A stretch of 64,000 nucleotides of DNA from positions 1 through 64,000 of the forward strand of contig JAEYWP010000007.1 in assembly GCA_023428905.1 (NCBI GenBank). The letters are read 5' to 3'. Numbering within the stretch: the first letter of the stretch is position 1; every line of letters starts with the position of its first letter. The translations under genes and the position numbers were made by a program. Of the stretch, positions 56,038-64,000 are shown piece after piece. The DNA comes from Verrucomicrobiota bacterium (lineage in GTDB: Bacteria; Verrucomicrobiota; Verrucomicrobiia; Opitutales; Opitutaceae). The notes under the pieces were generated by a model. That model had not been told where the DNA came from and made no database searches. It was given only the letters and a program-made list of their open reading frames with translations.

Positions 56038-57597
56038 TTAATAGCTAGAATACGAGAAGGTGGTGGCGGTTTCGCGGTCGGCCGTCAATTCCCGGCTTGC
56101 CCCGGGGGGCGGGTTGGTCACGGCGGCGGGTGCGGGGGCTTGCCCATCGTCGGTCACGCGCAGGAGGGCCTCACCTGCGGCGGAGGCAAAGCGGATCCGG
56201 ACACGGCGGGCGCCGCGCTGGTTCGCCGCCTCGTGCACGACGGAGCGCAGGTTCTGGAGGGCGAGGGTGCGGGCCTCGATCGGCAGCCGGTCCGCGGCGG
56301 TCTCGTCGACCTCGACCGTGCAGGTGACGGAGGCGGGCAGGGCGAGGGAGGCGACGGCGTCGCGGCAGGACTCGGCGAAGGACTTGGGCAGGACCTCGCC
56401 CGATTCGAGACGCACAATGTGGCTGCGGACCTCGCGGATGGTGTCATTGAGGGCTGCCCGCACCTCGTCCAGCTTGGCCTGGGCGGCGGCCGGCTCCCGT
56501 GCGACCATGTTGTGGGCGGCGGAGAGGCCCATCCCTGCGGCGTAGATGTTCTGGATCACCCCGTCGTGGAGGTCGCGCCCGAGGCGCACGCGCTCGTCGA
56601 GGGCGCGGCTGACCTCCTGCTGGCTGCGCTTGAGGGCGGCCTCGGCCGCGAAATATTCGGTGACGAGGCGGGCAAGGTGCCCGAGCTCGGTGGGGGATTG
56701 AGCCAGGGTCTCCACCGGCCGTGTGTCATGCCGTGTGAGGCTCTCGGTGATACACCGGAAAGGTGCGATGACCCAGCGGCGGAAGGCGAGGGTCAGGACG
56801 GCGAGGATGACCGCGGCCTGCAAGGCGAGGAGCAGGAGGATTTCCCGCCCGTAATCGCCCAGGCTGACCAGCTGCTGGGATTGGTAATTCAGGTTCAGCT
56901 GGCCGACGATTGCGCCGTCGAGCCCGCGGAGGGGCCGCTGGATCTGGACCATCCCCAGCCTCTTCCCCGGCCCCGGCGGGCTGGTGGGAGCGGCGGTCTC
57001 GGCCAGGGTGACCTGGGCGCGGGAAATCTCGGCCAGGCTCTGGAGGGCGGCGTCATCCCAATGTCGCAGAGCGACCAGCCACCCCCGCGGCGGGCTGGAG
57101 CGCTGGATGTCACTCGAGGGCTGGATCGGTGCCGTCTGGACCTCGAAAAGCTGGTTTCCGCTGCGGACGAAAAAGTGCAGAAATGGGCTGCCCTTGAGTC
57201 TGGGGAGAAGGCTTTCCGCGGACAGCATCCAGCTCATCTCCCCCAGGCGGCCCCGGGTGGTGCGGAAGATGTGGCTGCCCTCGGCGTTGAGGACCCAGAC
57301 TCCGGCAAGGCGGAAGGTGTCGACGCTGGTCTCCAGGTTGATCCGGGCCCAGTCTGGCTCGGGTTCGCGGACAAAATGAACCATCTCGTCCCACAGGGAA
57401 TAATCCCTCGTGAATTGTTGAAGTGGATACGCGGTAAGGGCGAGAAGCTTGTCCAGCTGCTGAGCCTGCTCTCGCTGGAGGAGGAGGGTGGCCTGCCGCA
57501 TCTGCCCGCGATGGGCCCGGGTGAGGAGAAGGACTCCCCCGAGCAGCACGGCGGAGAGGAGCCCGAGAAGCACGGCGAACCGGGTATTCAGTTTCAT
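56038..57597 (-). CDS. NarX-type sensor histidine kinase with CHASE4-like sensor
   Basis: This 519-aa membrane kinase has helix 1 at the N-terminus (FAVLLGLLSAVLLGGVLLLT) and a periplasmic domain with YSLWDEMVHFVREPEPDW, then VWVLNAEGSHIFRT, typical of CHASE4 sensors. A second helix (LLLALQAAVILAVLTLAFRRWV) is followed by a HAMP-like linker. The HisKA_3 motif is LGRDLHDGVIQNIYAAGM with H344. The ATPase part is divergent: the N-box stretch reads VVHEAANQRGARRV and the G-box VTDDGQAPAP is short. It may still phosphorylate the response regulator beside it. Signal unknown. Confidence 0.88.
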   Translation of the reverse strand: MKLNTRFAVLLGLLSAVLLGGVLLLTRAHRGQMRQATLLLQREQAQQLDKLLALTAYPLQQFTRDYSLWDEMVHFVREPEPDWARINLETSVDTFRLAGVWVLNAEGSHIFRTTRGRLGEMSWMLSAESLLPRLKGSPFLHFFVRSGNQLFEVQTAPIQPSSDIQRSSPPRGWLVALRHWDDAALQSLAEISRAQVTLAETAAPTSPPGPGKRLGMVQIQRPLRGLDGAIVGQLNLNYQSQQLVSLGDYGREILLLLALQAAVILAVLTLAFRRWVIAPFRCITESLTRHDTRPVETLAQSPTELGHLARLVTEYFAAEAALKRSQQEVSRALDERVRLGRDLHDGVIQNIYAAGMGLSAAHNMVAREPAAAQAKLDEVRAALNDTIREVRSHIVRLESGEVLPKSFAESCRDAVASLALPASVTCTVEVDETAADRLPIEARTLALQNLRSVVHEAANQRGARRVRIRFASAAGEALLRVTDDGQAPAPAAVTNPPPGASRELTADRETATTFSYSSY

Positions 57598-57727
57598 TCC
57601 GGAGGGAGCGGGTGGAGGCAGTGAGAGGCTGATTCAGCCGTCTTGCGAGAACGCGTTTTGCCAACAAATCCCTTGACTCACCGGGTCGCCTCTGGGTTTT
57701 TGGTCGGCTTCATATTGTACCAAGCCC

Positions 57728-57988
57728 ATGGCCAACACCAAATCCGCCATCAAAGCCGCCCGTAAGACTGCCCGCCTGACCGCGCGCAACAAGGCGGTTA
57801 AAACCCGACTCAAGACGCTGCGCAAGAAACTGGATTCCGCGATCGCGTCCGGCAAGTCGGAGGACGCCAAGTCTGCGGCGATCGCGCTGTCTTCGGCGAT
57901 GGACAAGGCCACCAAGTCCGGCGTGGTGCATAAGAACGCAGCTGCCCGCGCGAAGTCGCACGCGGCGAAGTTCGCCCAGGCCAAATAA
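57728..57988 (+). CDS. rpsT: 30S ribosomal protein S20
   Basis: This 86-aa basic, all-helical protein matches bS20: [21 protein letters not shown] at the start, then [19 protein letters not shown], and [15 protein letters not shown] at the end. It binds 16S rRNA early in small-subunit assembly. It is a monocistronic or two-gene unit with the COX24-like gene 18 bases downstream and a strong terminator after that. Confidence 0.97.
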   Translation: MANTKSAIKAARKTARLTARNKAVKTRLKTLRKKLDSAIASGKSEDAKSAAIALSSAMDKATKSGVVHKNAAARAKSHAAKFAQAK

Positions 57989-58006
57989 TCCACCGCCCTT
58001 ACCACC

Positions 58007-58108
58007 ATGGGAAATCTCAAGAAGAAGCGCCGTCTGAAGATGTCGAAGCACAAGCGCCGCAAGCGCTTGAAGTCCAATCGACACAAGAAGCGCACGTGGC
58101 AGAAGTGA
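58007..58108 (+). CDS. 33-aa AURKAIP1/COX24-domain protein
   Basis: This is a very small and very basic protein ([20 protein letters not shown], then [13 protein letters not shown]). The [15 protein letters not shown] core matches the AURKAIP1/COX24 domain, which in mitochondria is the C-terminus of ribosomal protein mS38 and in bacteria occurs as tiny stand-alone proteins in Bacteroidetes and Verrucomicrobia. It sits 18 bases after rpsT and before the terminator, so it is cotranscribed with S20. A small-ribosomal-subunit role is plausible but inferred from the family and this linkage. Confidence 0.82.
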
Positions 58109-58136
58109 GCCGCTAGACGCGCTCCCATCCCTTTGC

Positions 58137-58164
58137 ACCCGCTCCTCACCGGAGCGGGTTTTTT
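58137..58164 (+). terminator. intrinsic terminator after rpsT operon
   Basis: Stem ACCCGCTCC / GGAGCGGGT (58137-58145 and 58151-58159), with loop TCACC, ends in TTTTTT. It lies 29 bases after the small COX24-like gene and closes the rpsT unit. Confidence 0.92.
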
Positions 58165-58386
58165 ATTGGCCTTAAGCAGGCGGCTATAGGGGATTTGCAA
58201 AAGTATGGCTAAAGAAACCGTAAATAGGTCTAACGTCATACTGGCGAAAGGCTTTCCCCTTGTCAGTGCTGGCGGGCGGCGGGCAGGTTATCGCACCCCG
58301 GTTTCAGAAGTGCGGTTCAGCCGCAAGTTTCAGTTCAGTTTTATCGGGAAAGTACCGACTCACTTTCTACATCCCCTCGTAGCGTG

Positions 58387-59430
58387 ATGCTTTCGAAAAA
58401 ATCCAAGGGTTACTTCGTCGAGCTCAGTGCCGGCACCTTCACGGTCGCCCGCACGTCCGCAGCCTCGGCGCCATTTGTCATCGAGGAGGTGAGATCCTGC
58501 TCGGCGGAGAAGAGCGGCGAAATCACAACTCTGCTGGCTGAACTCCAACCCAAGCGGTCCGGTGCCGGCAAATACGTGCACGCGGTCTGCGGGGTATATC
58601 CCCCGTCCGGCATGGTCCGGCGCGCGGTGATCGACCCCAAACGCCTTGAGGAGGCGGCCTATCTGGAGGAGGCGGCGGCCAGCAACTGCCGTATCACGCC
58701 GTCGGAGTATCTCCTCTCTGCGCTTTCCACCCAGTCGGGGCTCGACCTCGGTGCCCTTTCGGCGCCGGAAAAGGAAATCCTCTTCGCCGGTATCTCGCTG
58801 GCGGACGTTTCCGCGGTGCAAAAGCAGTTTCTTTCGCAGGGCATTTTCCCCGACCGGCTCGAACTTGGCACGGTGGCGGTGCTTGGCGCAGTGGCCGACT
58901 ACCGGGCCTACGCCAAGGTCGATGCGCCGACGCTCGTCCTTGAGGTGAAGGACCAGACCATCGAGTCCTTCGTGGTCGGCGACAAGGGTGTCGAGGCCTC
59001 CCGTCCAGTCTCCCAGGGCATTGAGGCGATGATCCCGATCATCCAGAAAGAGCTCGGCCTCAAGGATGAGGAGTCGGCACGCCGGCTTTTCCTTTCCAAC
59101 ACCTTCGATTTTACCGGGATGGCGTCCGCGTTCACCAAGAAGCTGATCAAGGAGCTACAGTCCTCAATCGGCTTTTACGAAGTCCACACCGGGCAGTCGA
59201 TCGGGCAGGTGCTGTGCACGCTGCTTCCCACCAAACTGGCCTGGCTCCAGGGCGCCATCGCCACGCAATTGGGCGTCGATTCCATGAAGATCGACTTCGA
59301 ACCCTGGTTGAAGTCGCGCGACATCCTGCTCTCCGCCTCTGCGCAGAAGCAGTTCGCCGCCAATCCCGCCATTCTCGGCATCGTCAGCCTTCTGCTGGAG
59401 CACCGTCATGCAGCTGTTCAAGAAGCGTAA
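58387..59430 (+). CDS. pilM: PilM-like pilus assembly ATPase-fold protein
   Basis: This cytoplasmic actin-like protein of the type IV pilus alignment complex recruits the cytoplasmic tail of PilN. The 347-aa sequence has weak but recognisable actin-fold stretches: GYFVELSAGTFTVAR at the start, TLVLEVKDQTIESFVVGDKG near residue 175 and SSIGFYEVHTGQSIGQVLCT near 260. ATG 58387 is used; the GTG at 58384 just before it is possible. It overlaps the PilN-like gene by 23 bp. A 220-bp untranslated region lies upstream, after the rpsT terminator. Confidence 0.72.
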   Translation: MLSKKSKGYFVELSAGTFTVARTSAASAPFVIEEVRSCSAEKSGEITTLLAELQPKRSGAGKYVHAVCGVYPPSGMVRRAVIDPKRLEEAAYLEEAAASNCRITPSEYLLSALSTQSGLDLGALSAPEKEILFAGISLADVSAVQKQFLSQGIFPDRLELGTVAVLGAVADYRAYAKVDAPTLVLEVKDQTIESFVVGDKGVEASRPVSQGIEAMIPIIQKELGLKDEESARRLFLSNTFDFTGMASAFTKKLIKELQSSIGFYEVHTGQSIGQVLCTLLPTKLAWLQGAIATQLGVDSMKIDFEPWLKSRDILLSASAQKQFAANPAILGIVSLLLEHRHAAVQEA

Positions 59431-60013
59431 CGAATCTTCCGAAACGGGCGCGATTGCCTGGCATCCGAGCTTCCGCAACACCGCGGAGCTGCCGGACACC
59501 AAGACGGTCCGCACGCATTTCTTCATCAACACCGCGATCGGCTGCGCGCTTATCGGCGCCGCCCTGTATTTCGCCTTCGGCGAGTACCGGCTGCAGGAAG
59601 CCAATCGCCAGCTGGCGGGGGTGGAGACCCAGATCGAAGAGCAGACCAAACCCAGCCGGGATGCGGTCGCCCTCTACAAGCAATTCCAGGCCGAGGAGGC
59701 GAAGCTGAAGGAATTCGTCGCCTTCACCGAAGGGGAGAAGGTCGTTCTATCCGACGCCATCATCTCGGTGGCCGAGACGCTGCCCCACTACGTGCGTATC
59801 AGCGGCATTCAGTACAACGGCGTTGAGTTCGTCGTCCGCGGCATCGTCGAGCAACCCGCCGAAGTGGCCGCCGGCACCGCCTCCCAGTTTGAAAAGCAGC
59901 TGCGCGAAAACGCGCCCGTCGCGGGCGTGGAAAGCGTGTCGCTGACCTCCCTCCTCCGCGATCAAAGCACCGGCTTTCAGCGCTTTGAAATGACCATCCG
60001 CCTCAAGCGCTAA
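59408..60013 (+). CDS. pilN: PilN-like pilus assembly protein
   Basis: This 201-aa single-pass membrane protein has a short cytoplasmic tail (HPSFRNTAELPDTKTVRTHF), a membrane helix (FINTAIGCALIGAALYFAFG, near 40-58), a coiled coil (RLQEANRQLAGVETQIEEQTK) and a C-terminal beta-domain ending FEMTIRLKR. This is the PilN/GspL-C layout. It overlaps pilM and precedes pilO. The family call rests on architecture and position, since sequence conservation is low. Confidence 0.72.
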   Translation: MQLFKKRNESSETGAIAWHPSFRNTAELPDTKTVRTHFFINTAIGCALIGAALYFAFGEYRLQEANRQLAGVETQIEEQTKPSRDAVALYKQFQAEEAKLKEFVAFTEGEKVVLSDAIISVAETLPHYVRISGIQYNGVEFVVRGIVEQPAEVAAGTASQFEKQLRENAPVAGVESVSLTSLLRDQSTGFQRFEMTIRLKR

Positions 60014-60021
60014 GGACTTCC

Positions 60022-60582
60022 GTGAAATCCTCCTCTTTGCCTCCCGCCTGGAAGACCCATCCCTACCGCATCGCCGGTGTCGCCCTGGCCGTGCTGCTGG
60101 CCGTCGGTGCCTGGTACCGCGGAACGGTCCTGGATGAAACGACGCAGACCTTCGCCACCCGCGAAGTCGAGGCCAAGCGCCTGGCCGACAACGTGGTGAA
60201 TGGCTCGAAGCTTCCCGCCCAGCTGGCGGAAGCCCAGCGGCTCAACGAGGCGGTGAAGGAGCGGCTGCTCAACGGGTCCGACCTTGCGGCCAATCAGCAG
60301 TATTTCTACCGGCTCGAATCCGAGACCGGGGTGAAGATCAGCGACCTGCGCCAGATCCCGGCCGCGCCCAGCACGGGCAAAAAGAGCGGGGTTTATTCAT
60401 CCCTGCTTTATACAGTGTCCGTTAACGGCAGTTACGGGCAATTGATGGAGTTTTTACGCAAGCTCGAATCCGGCCATTATATCTGCCGTGTGATGAATGG
60501 ATCGATCAATGCGCGCGCATCCGACGTCGCGACGGCGGATGGCGAGTTGTCTATACAGGTCGAGTTTCTCACTGCCTCATGA
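60022..60582 (+). CDS. pilO: PilO-like pilus assembly protein
   Basis: This 186-aa bitopic membrane protein has a helix at residues 15-33 (YRIAGVALAVLLAVGAWY), a coiled coil and a ferredoxin-like periplasmic domain (YTVSVNGSYGQLMEFLRKLESGHYICRVMNGSI). This motif is typical of PilO/GspM. It starts with GTG, 8 bases after the PilN-like stop. PilN and PilO form a heterodimer that links PilM to PilP. Confidence 0.75.
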   Translation: MKSSSLPPAWKTHPYRIAGVALAVLLAVGAWYRGTVLDETTQTFATREVEAKRLADNVVNGSKLPAQLAEAQRLNEAVKERLLNGSDLAANQQYFYRLESETGVKISDLRQIPAAPSTGKKSGVYSSLLYTVSVNGSYGQLMEFLRKLESGHYICRVMNGSINARASDVATADGELSIQVEFLTAS

Positions 60583-61049
60583 AATTATATACTCTTTTAC
60601 TGATCGGCGCGGGGGTGGCCGGCGCAGCGCACGCCAAGTCTGATTTTCCCACCGCCGCGGCCCGCGCCACCACGCTTGAGGCAGCGGAGCAGCGCATCCA
60701 GGACCGCTCCTTCAAGCATGTCGTCGCACCCTCTAAAATGGTGGTGCCCTTCACCGCCAAGATGCCGGAAATCCCCTCGGAGGAGCCCGTCGCAAGCGCG
60801 GGTCTGACGGGGTACGATCTCCTCAACGCACTCGCCGCCCAACTCAACCCAAGCGGTGTCCTGATGCTCGGCGACAACGCGGTCATCCTCTTCGGTGAAA
60901 AGAAGATGAAAGTCGGTGACGTGGTGGACATAGCTTTTGACAAGCGGACGTACTCTGTGGAATTGACAGATATCACCCGCACGTCGTTCACGATTCGCTA
61001 TAACAATCAGCAAGTCACGCGTTCTATCAAATCTTCCAAGGCCCCATGA
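60579..61049 (+). CDS. exported protein in the PilP position
   Basis: This 156-aa protein has a signal peptide (MKLYTLLLIGAGVAGAAHA). The C-terminal 60 residues (LGDNAVILFGEKKMKVGDVVDIAF, then TYSVELTDITRTSFTIRYNNQ) form a small beta-domain like the homology region of PilP/GspC, which contacts the secretin. It overlaps the PilO-like gene and the secretin gene by 4 bases each. It lacks a lipobox cysteine, unlike typical PilP. It is probably the periplasmic bridge between the inner-membrane platform and the secretin. Confidence 0.7.
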   Translation: MKLYTLLLIGAGVAGAAHAKSDFPTAAARATTLEAAEQRIQDRSFKHVVAPSKMVVPFTAKMPEIPSEEPVASAGLTGYDLLNALAAQLNPSGVLMLGDNAVILFGEKKMKVGDVVDIAFDKRTYSVELTDITRTSFTIRYNNQQVTRSIKSSKAP

Positions 61050-62680
61050 GAACTTGTATATCCACCATCCTGTTGCTTGTAGCATCGGGATCCCTGCTGA
61101 GCGCCCAGACCGAGGCGGCTGCACCGGAGACGGTCGCAGCAACTCCGGACCGCCCGGCCCTGACGCGTGCGAAAGACACGCTTTCCGTGGACTTTCCCGA
61201 CGAGGAAATCCGCACCGTGCTCCGGAACGTCGCCGACCTCTTCGAGCTGAACCTCGTCATCCCGGATACCCTCCAGGGCAAGACGTCGATCAAGCTGCGC
61301 GACGTGACCTGGCGCCAGATTTACAAGGTGGTGCTCGAGCCCGTGGGCTACACCTTCATCGAAGACGGCAACATCATCAAGGTGGTGACCGCCGAGTCCC
61401 TCAACCTCGAGCCGGTCACGACCGAGGTCTTTATCCTGAATTACGCCAAGGCCGGCGACGTCAAACCCAGCCTCGACGCCCTCGTCGACGCCCGGGTCGG
61501 CGGCAAGATCGTGGTCGACGCCCGCAGCAACGCCCTGGTGGTGTCCGAGCGTCCCTCCGCCCTCCAGCGGATCCGCCCGATCATCCTCAACCTGGACCGC
61601 GCGACCGAGCAGGTCATGATCGAGACCAAGTTCATCGAGGTCACCGATCGCGACGTGAAGAACATCGGCGTGAACTGGTCCTCGCTGCAGAAGTATCAAG
61701 TTGGCGTCGGCAAGATCGGCCGCCAGTACACTCAGACCAATGGTCGTGAACGTGGGGATCAACACACGGAGACGGACATCGATGTGCCGTTTATGCAGAA
61801 CGGTTATGAGCGCGCCGATACACTGGCAAACCGCAATGTCCCGGACAGTGTCGCGGAAACGCTCAACCGCCCTGGCAAGGGAATCGGCCCGATCTACAGT
61901 GTCGACAAGGAGACCGGTGCTTACACCTGGGACGACTTCGGCCCCGCGTCGGAACTCACCTCCCTCTTTACCAACGACGTTTCCCGCGTCACCAGCGCCC
62001 TTTTCTCCGCCGACGACTTCAGCCTGATCATCAGCGCCCTGAAGACACTGAATGACACCAAGCTGGTTTCGAATCCGACGGTGGTGACCCTCAACAACAG
62101 CGAGGCCAGCATCAACATCGGTGAAGAGTACCCAATTCCGAACTACACCTACAACCAGGAGCGCGGCAGCTTCGAGGTCAGCGGCTTCATCTACAAGCCG
62201 ATCGGCGTCATCCTGAAGGTCACCCCGCAGGTCAACACGGCCGGCTTCATCAAACTGACGGTTGAGCCGGAAGTCAGTTCCCGCACCGGTGTGGTCAACT
62301 TCGGTGGCGCGACCGGCGCCCAGATCCCGATCATTGGTATCCGCAAGACCAAGACGCAGGTCACCCTCAAGGACGGCTTCACTCTCGGCCTCGGAGGCCT
62401 GGTGGAAAACCAAAAGGAAAGCACCCAGTCCAAGGTCCCCGTTCTCGGCGACATCCCGGGCCTCGGCCGCCTCTTCCGCTCGGACGGCAAGGCCACGACC
62501 AATCGCAATCTGATCGTTTTCATCACCGCCAAGACCCTCAAGCCCGATGGCGCGGCGGTCGGCGAGGTCTTCGATCCGCGGATGATCCGTGAGATGAAGC
62601 TTACAAAGGACGAACTGCCCGGTTTCCGTGACGGTTCCGATCCCTTCTATCAGGCTCCGGCCACCCCGGAGAAGAAGTAA
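61046..62680 (+). CDS. outer-membrane secretin (PilQ/GspD family)
   Basis: This 544-aa secretin has a signal peptide, an N0 domain (LSVDFPDEEIRTVLRNVADLFELNLVIPD), an N1 domain (KIVVDARSNALVVSERPSALQRI) and a secretin domain with PTVVTLNNSEASINIGEEYPIP, VTLKDGFTLGLGGLVENQK and VPVLGDIPGLGRLFRS. It forms the outer-membrane pore for pili or type II secretion. It is compact, with only one N1-type repeat and no AMIN domains, so it differs from proteobacterial PilQ. A long polar insert lies between the N-domains and the barrel (GRQYTQTNGRERGDQHTETD). It ends the pilM-N-O-P-like operon. Confidence 0.92.
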   Translation: MRTCISTILLLVASGSLLSAQTEAAAPETVAATPDRPALTRAKDTLSVDFPDEEIRTVLRNVADLFELNLVIPDTLQGKTSIKLRDVTWRQIYKVVLEPVGYTFIEDGNIIKVVTAESLNLEPVTTEVFILNYAKAGDVKPSLDALVDARVGGKIVVDARSNALVVSERPSALQRIRPIILNLDRATEQVMIETKFIEVTDRDVKNIGVNWSSLQKYQVGVGKIGRQYTQTNGRERGDQHTETDIDVPFMQNGYERADTLANRNVPDSVAETLNRPGKGIGPIYSVDKETGAYTWDDFGPASELTSLFTNDVSRVTSALFSADDFSLIISALKTLNDTKLVSNPTVVTLNNSEASINIGEEYPIPNYTYNQERGSFEVSGFIYKPIGVILKVTPQVNTAGFIKLTVEPEVSSRTGVVNFGGATGAQIPIIGIRKTKTQVTLKDGFTLGLGGLVENQKESTQSKVPVLGDIPGLGRLFRSDGKATTNRNLIVFITAKTLKPDGAAVGEVFDPRMIREMKLTKDELPGFRDGSDPFYQAPATPEKK

Positions 62681-62699
62681 GGATCTACGGTTTCTTTCA

Positions 62700-62728
62700 G
62701 GCGCGGCCCTCACGGCCGCGCCTTTTTT
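62700..62728 (+). terminator. intrinsic terminator of the pilus operon
   Basis: A 9-bp stem GGCGCGGCC / GGCCGCGCC (62700-62708 and 62714-62722) with a 5-base loop is followed by TTTTTT, 19 bases past the secretin stop. Confidence 0.92.
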
Positions 62729-62903
62729 GTGCCCGTCGGCGGCGATGCGCTGCTGCGGCGCACCCGCGGACAGGCCGCACCCTGCTGCGGGCAGAAACAT
62801 CCTTTTCGTGCCCGCAGCGCACCTGCCCTCCTGCGTCCGCTCGCGGTGAAACCGTTCGACTTGACCCACCGCTCCGGACACAACGCCCTCCGTTCCCCTG
62901 CGT

Positions 62904-64000
62904 ATGCAATACCTCGGTCTTTTCGGCATCCTGGCGGTTTTGTTTCTCAATCTCTGGGGCCTGGTGTTGGTGACGGGTTTTATCTTCCGATCGCGCTGGG
63001 TGGCACTGGCGGCCGGCCCGCTGTTACTGGTCACAGCAGGCTTTTGCCTGGAGTCCTTTGTTGGCTTGGGGCCGCTGCGCGGCGTGGGCCTGCTCGGGGC
63101 GATGGTCTCGGGCGTGCTGGTGGCGCTGAGCGCCGGGGCCATCGCGGCACCTGCCCGCTGGCGCAGCGCGGTGGACGCGTGGCGGAGCGAGTTTGGCCCG
63201 CGCCAGCTCCTTTGGCCGGCCGCCGTGTTTTTGATCCTCTTTTTTTACGCCTTGGGGTGGCGGTTCGCCTTTCCCGACATCGATGGGTCCTCGGAGAAGA
63301 TTGCCGATCTCGCCTACATCGCGGGTTACCTGACCGGCCACCGTATCCCGGTGGTGGATGCGTGGCTCGACCCCCACCTCTCGGTGCAGTATTACAGCCT
63401 GCAGCATTACGGTGCCGCGCTGCTCGGCCGCCTCCTCGGCCTTTCGGCGGGGACAACCTACAATCTGGCGTTCTGTTTTCTCGTGGCCCTGATTGGCTCC
63501 GCCTTCGCCGGGGCGGTGGTGCTGCAGACCGGATCCCGCTGGGCGCGCGGGCTGCTCGTCGCCGCCTTCGTCCTCGGCGGCACCGGCGTGAGTGGACTGG
63601 TCCATCTGACGGACACGACGGTCCAGCCGTGGAGCGGCATGCGCTACATCGGCAGTTCCCCCTTCGACCAACTTCCTCTGGGGCCCTGGCTCAAGGCGCA
63701 TGCCGATGGTTTTGCCCGGATGGACATGCCGGGTGAGCCCTTTTCTTATTCAATCTACCTGGGCGACTACCACGCTCCCTTGTCCGGCTACCTGCTGCTC
63801 TCGATCGCCGTGGCGGCGGCAGTGGTGTGGCATCGGTCCGGCCAGCGCCGCTATGCGGGACTGGTGGGAGCCACCCTGACCTGGTCGGTGTTATCGAACA
63901 CCTGGATCCTCCCCCTGCAGGGACTGGGGGTGGTGGTGTGGATCGCGTTCAACCGCCGCGACTGGCTTCGCCTCGCTCTCCCCGTGGCGGTCGGCGCCGC
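62904..64000 (+). CDS. DUF2298 (YYY-type) membrane protein, 3' end outside window
   Basis: The frame from ATG 62904 runs open to the window end (365 codons), so the gene is partial. It starts with hydrophobic segments (MQYLGLFGILAVLFLNLWGL, then WVALAAGPLLLVTAG). The region FPDIDGSSEKIADLAYIAGYL, followed by VVDAWLDPHLSVQYYSLQHYGAALLGRLLGL and TTYNLAF, matches the conserved core of DUF2298/YYY proteins: a PD near the first loop, YY and H, and the YNLA stretch. These are large polytopic proteins, possibly glycosyltransferases of the GT-C type. About ten helices are visible here. Function unproved. The preceding 175 bp hold no gene. Confidence 0.75.
   Translation, partial: MQYLGLFGILAVLFLNLWGLVLVTGFIFRSRWVALAAGPLLLVTAGFCLESFVGLGPLRGVGLLGAMVSGVLVALSAGAIAAPARWRSAVDAWRSEFGPRQLLWPAAVFLILFFYALGWRFAFPDIDGSSEKIADLAYIAGYLTGHRIPVVDAWLDPHLSVQYYSLQHYGAALLGRLLGLSAGTTYNLAFCFLVALIGSAFAGAVVLQTGSRWARGLLVAAFVLGGTGVSGLVHLTDTTVQPWSGMRYIGSSPFDQLPLGPWLKAHADGFARMDMPGEPFSYSIYLGDYHAPLSGYLLLSIAVAAAVVWHRSGQRRYAGLVGATLTWSVLSNTWILPLQGLGVVVWIAFNRRDWLRLALPVAVGA

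Noticed and set aside
58205..58387. A 60-codon frame ([11 protein letters not shown]...) ending on the pilM start.
   Set aside because: No recognisable features and no ribosome-binding site. It is more likely the untranslated leader of the pilus operon, although a coupled leader peptide cannot be excluded.

Overview
The window looks like part of a GC-rich verrucomicrobial chromosome, most likely Opitutaceae or a close relative. The lineage call is an inference from protein character: gyrB-gyrA, an exosortase fused to an EpsI domain, S46 and M28 exopeptidases, type IV pilus genes, a 33-residue COX24-like protein beside rpsT, and dispersed CCACGAATGGACACGAA-type repeats. No rRNA, tRNA or CRISPR array was found, so nothing taxonomically decisive is present.

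Layout. (1) 1-2053: remains of a Tn7-like transposon, with a TnsA endonuclease that keeps its catalytic residues and a very short TnsB-like remnant, plus two small unknown genes on either side of a perfect 20-bp palindrome. (2) 2444-16013: a defence island. A winged-helix protein is followed by eight same-strand genes, almost all overlapping or touching: hsdM1, a DUF262-DUF1524 protein with a HEPN-like C-terminus, hsdM2, abiEi, abiEii, hsdS, hsdR and a possible PD-(D/E)XK nuclease. Two matching palindromes precede abiEi. (3) 16511-28000: rng (RNase G/E) and rodA, then envelope polysaccharide genes (O-antigen ligase-like protein, three glycosyltransferase and flippase steps on one strand, a divergent GT4-type enzyme, a second flippase) and an exosortase-EpsI fusion. 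(4) 28020-45218: housekeeping and envelope genes, including rny, queF, an inositol-phosphatase-like enzyme, a DEDD exonuclease, a HAD-ABC transporter-WecG cluster, M28 peptidase, pepF, two tandem corA genes, an S46 dipeptidyl peptidase and a PTS EIIA protein. (5) 45421-52706: gyrB-gyrA, an Rrf2 regulator, a coiled-coil zinc-ribbon protein and the RNase P RNA gene. (6) 52722-62728: a two-component system with three pilin-like genes on the minus strand, rpsT and the COX24-like gene, then a pilM-N-O-(P-like)-secretin operon. (7) The window ends inside a DUF2298 membrane protein.

How the parts fit. The defence island reads as one transcription unit that combines a type I restriction-modification (RM) core with extra effectors: a second methylase, a GmrSD-like nuclease carrying an R-x4-H motif, an AbiE toxin-antitoxin pair lodged between M and S, and a terminal nuclease candidate. 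GC content is uneven inside it, so it was probably assembled stepwise. The polysaccharide block supplies the flipping, polymerising or ligating and sorting functions for an envelope or exopolysaccharide. The pilus blocks supply minor pilins, the inner-membrane alignment complex and the outer-membrane pore.

All calls come from reading the sequence and its translations. No database search or structure prediction was run.
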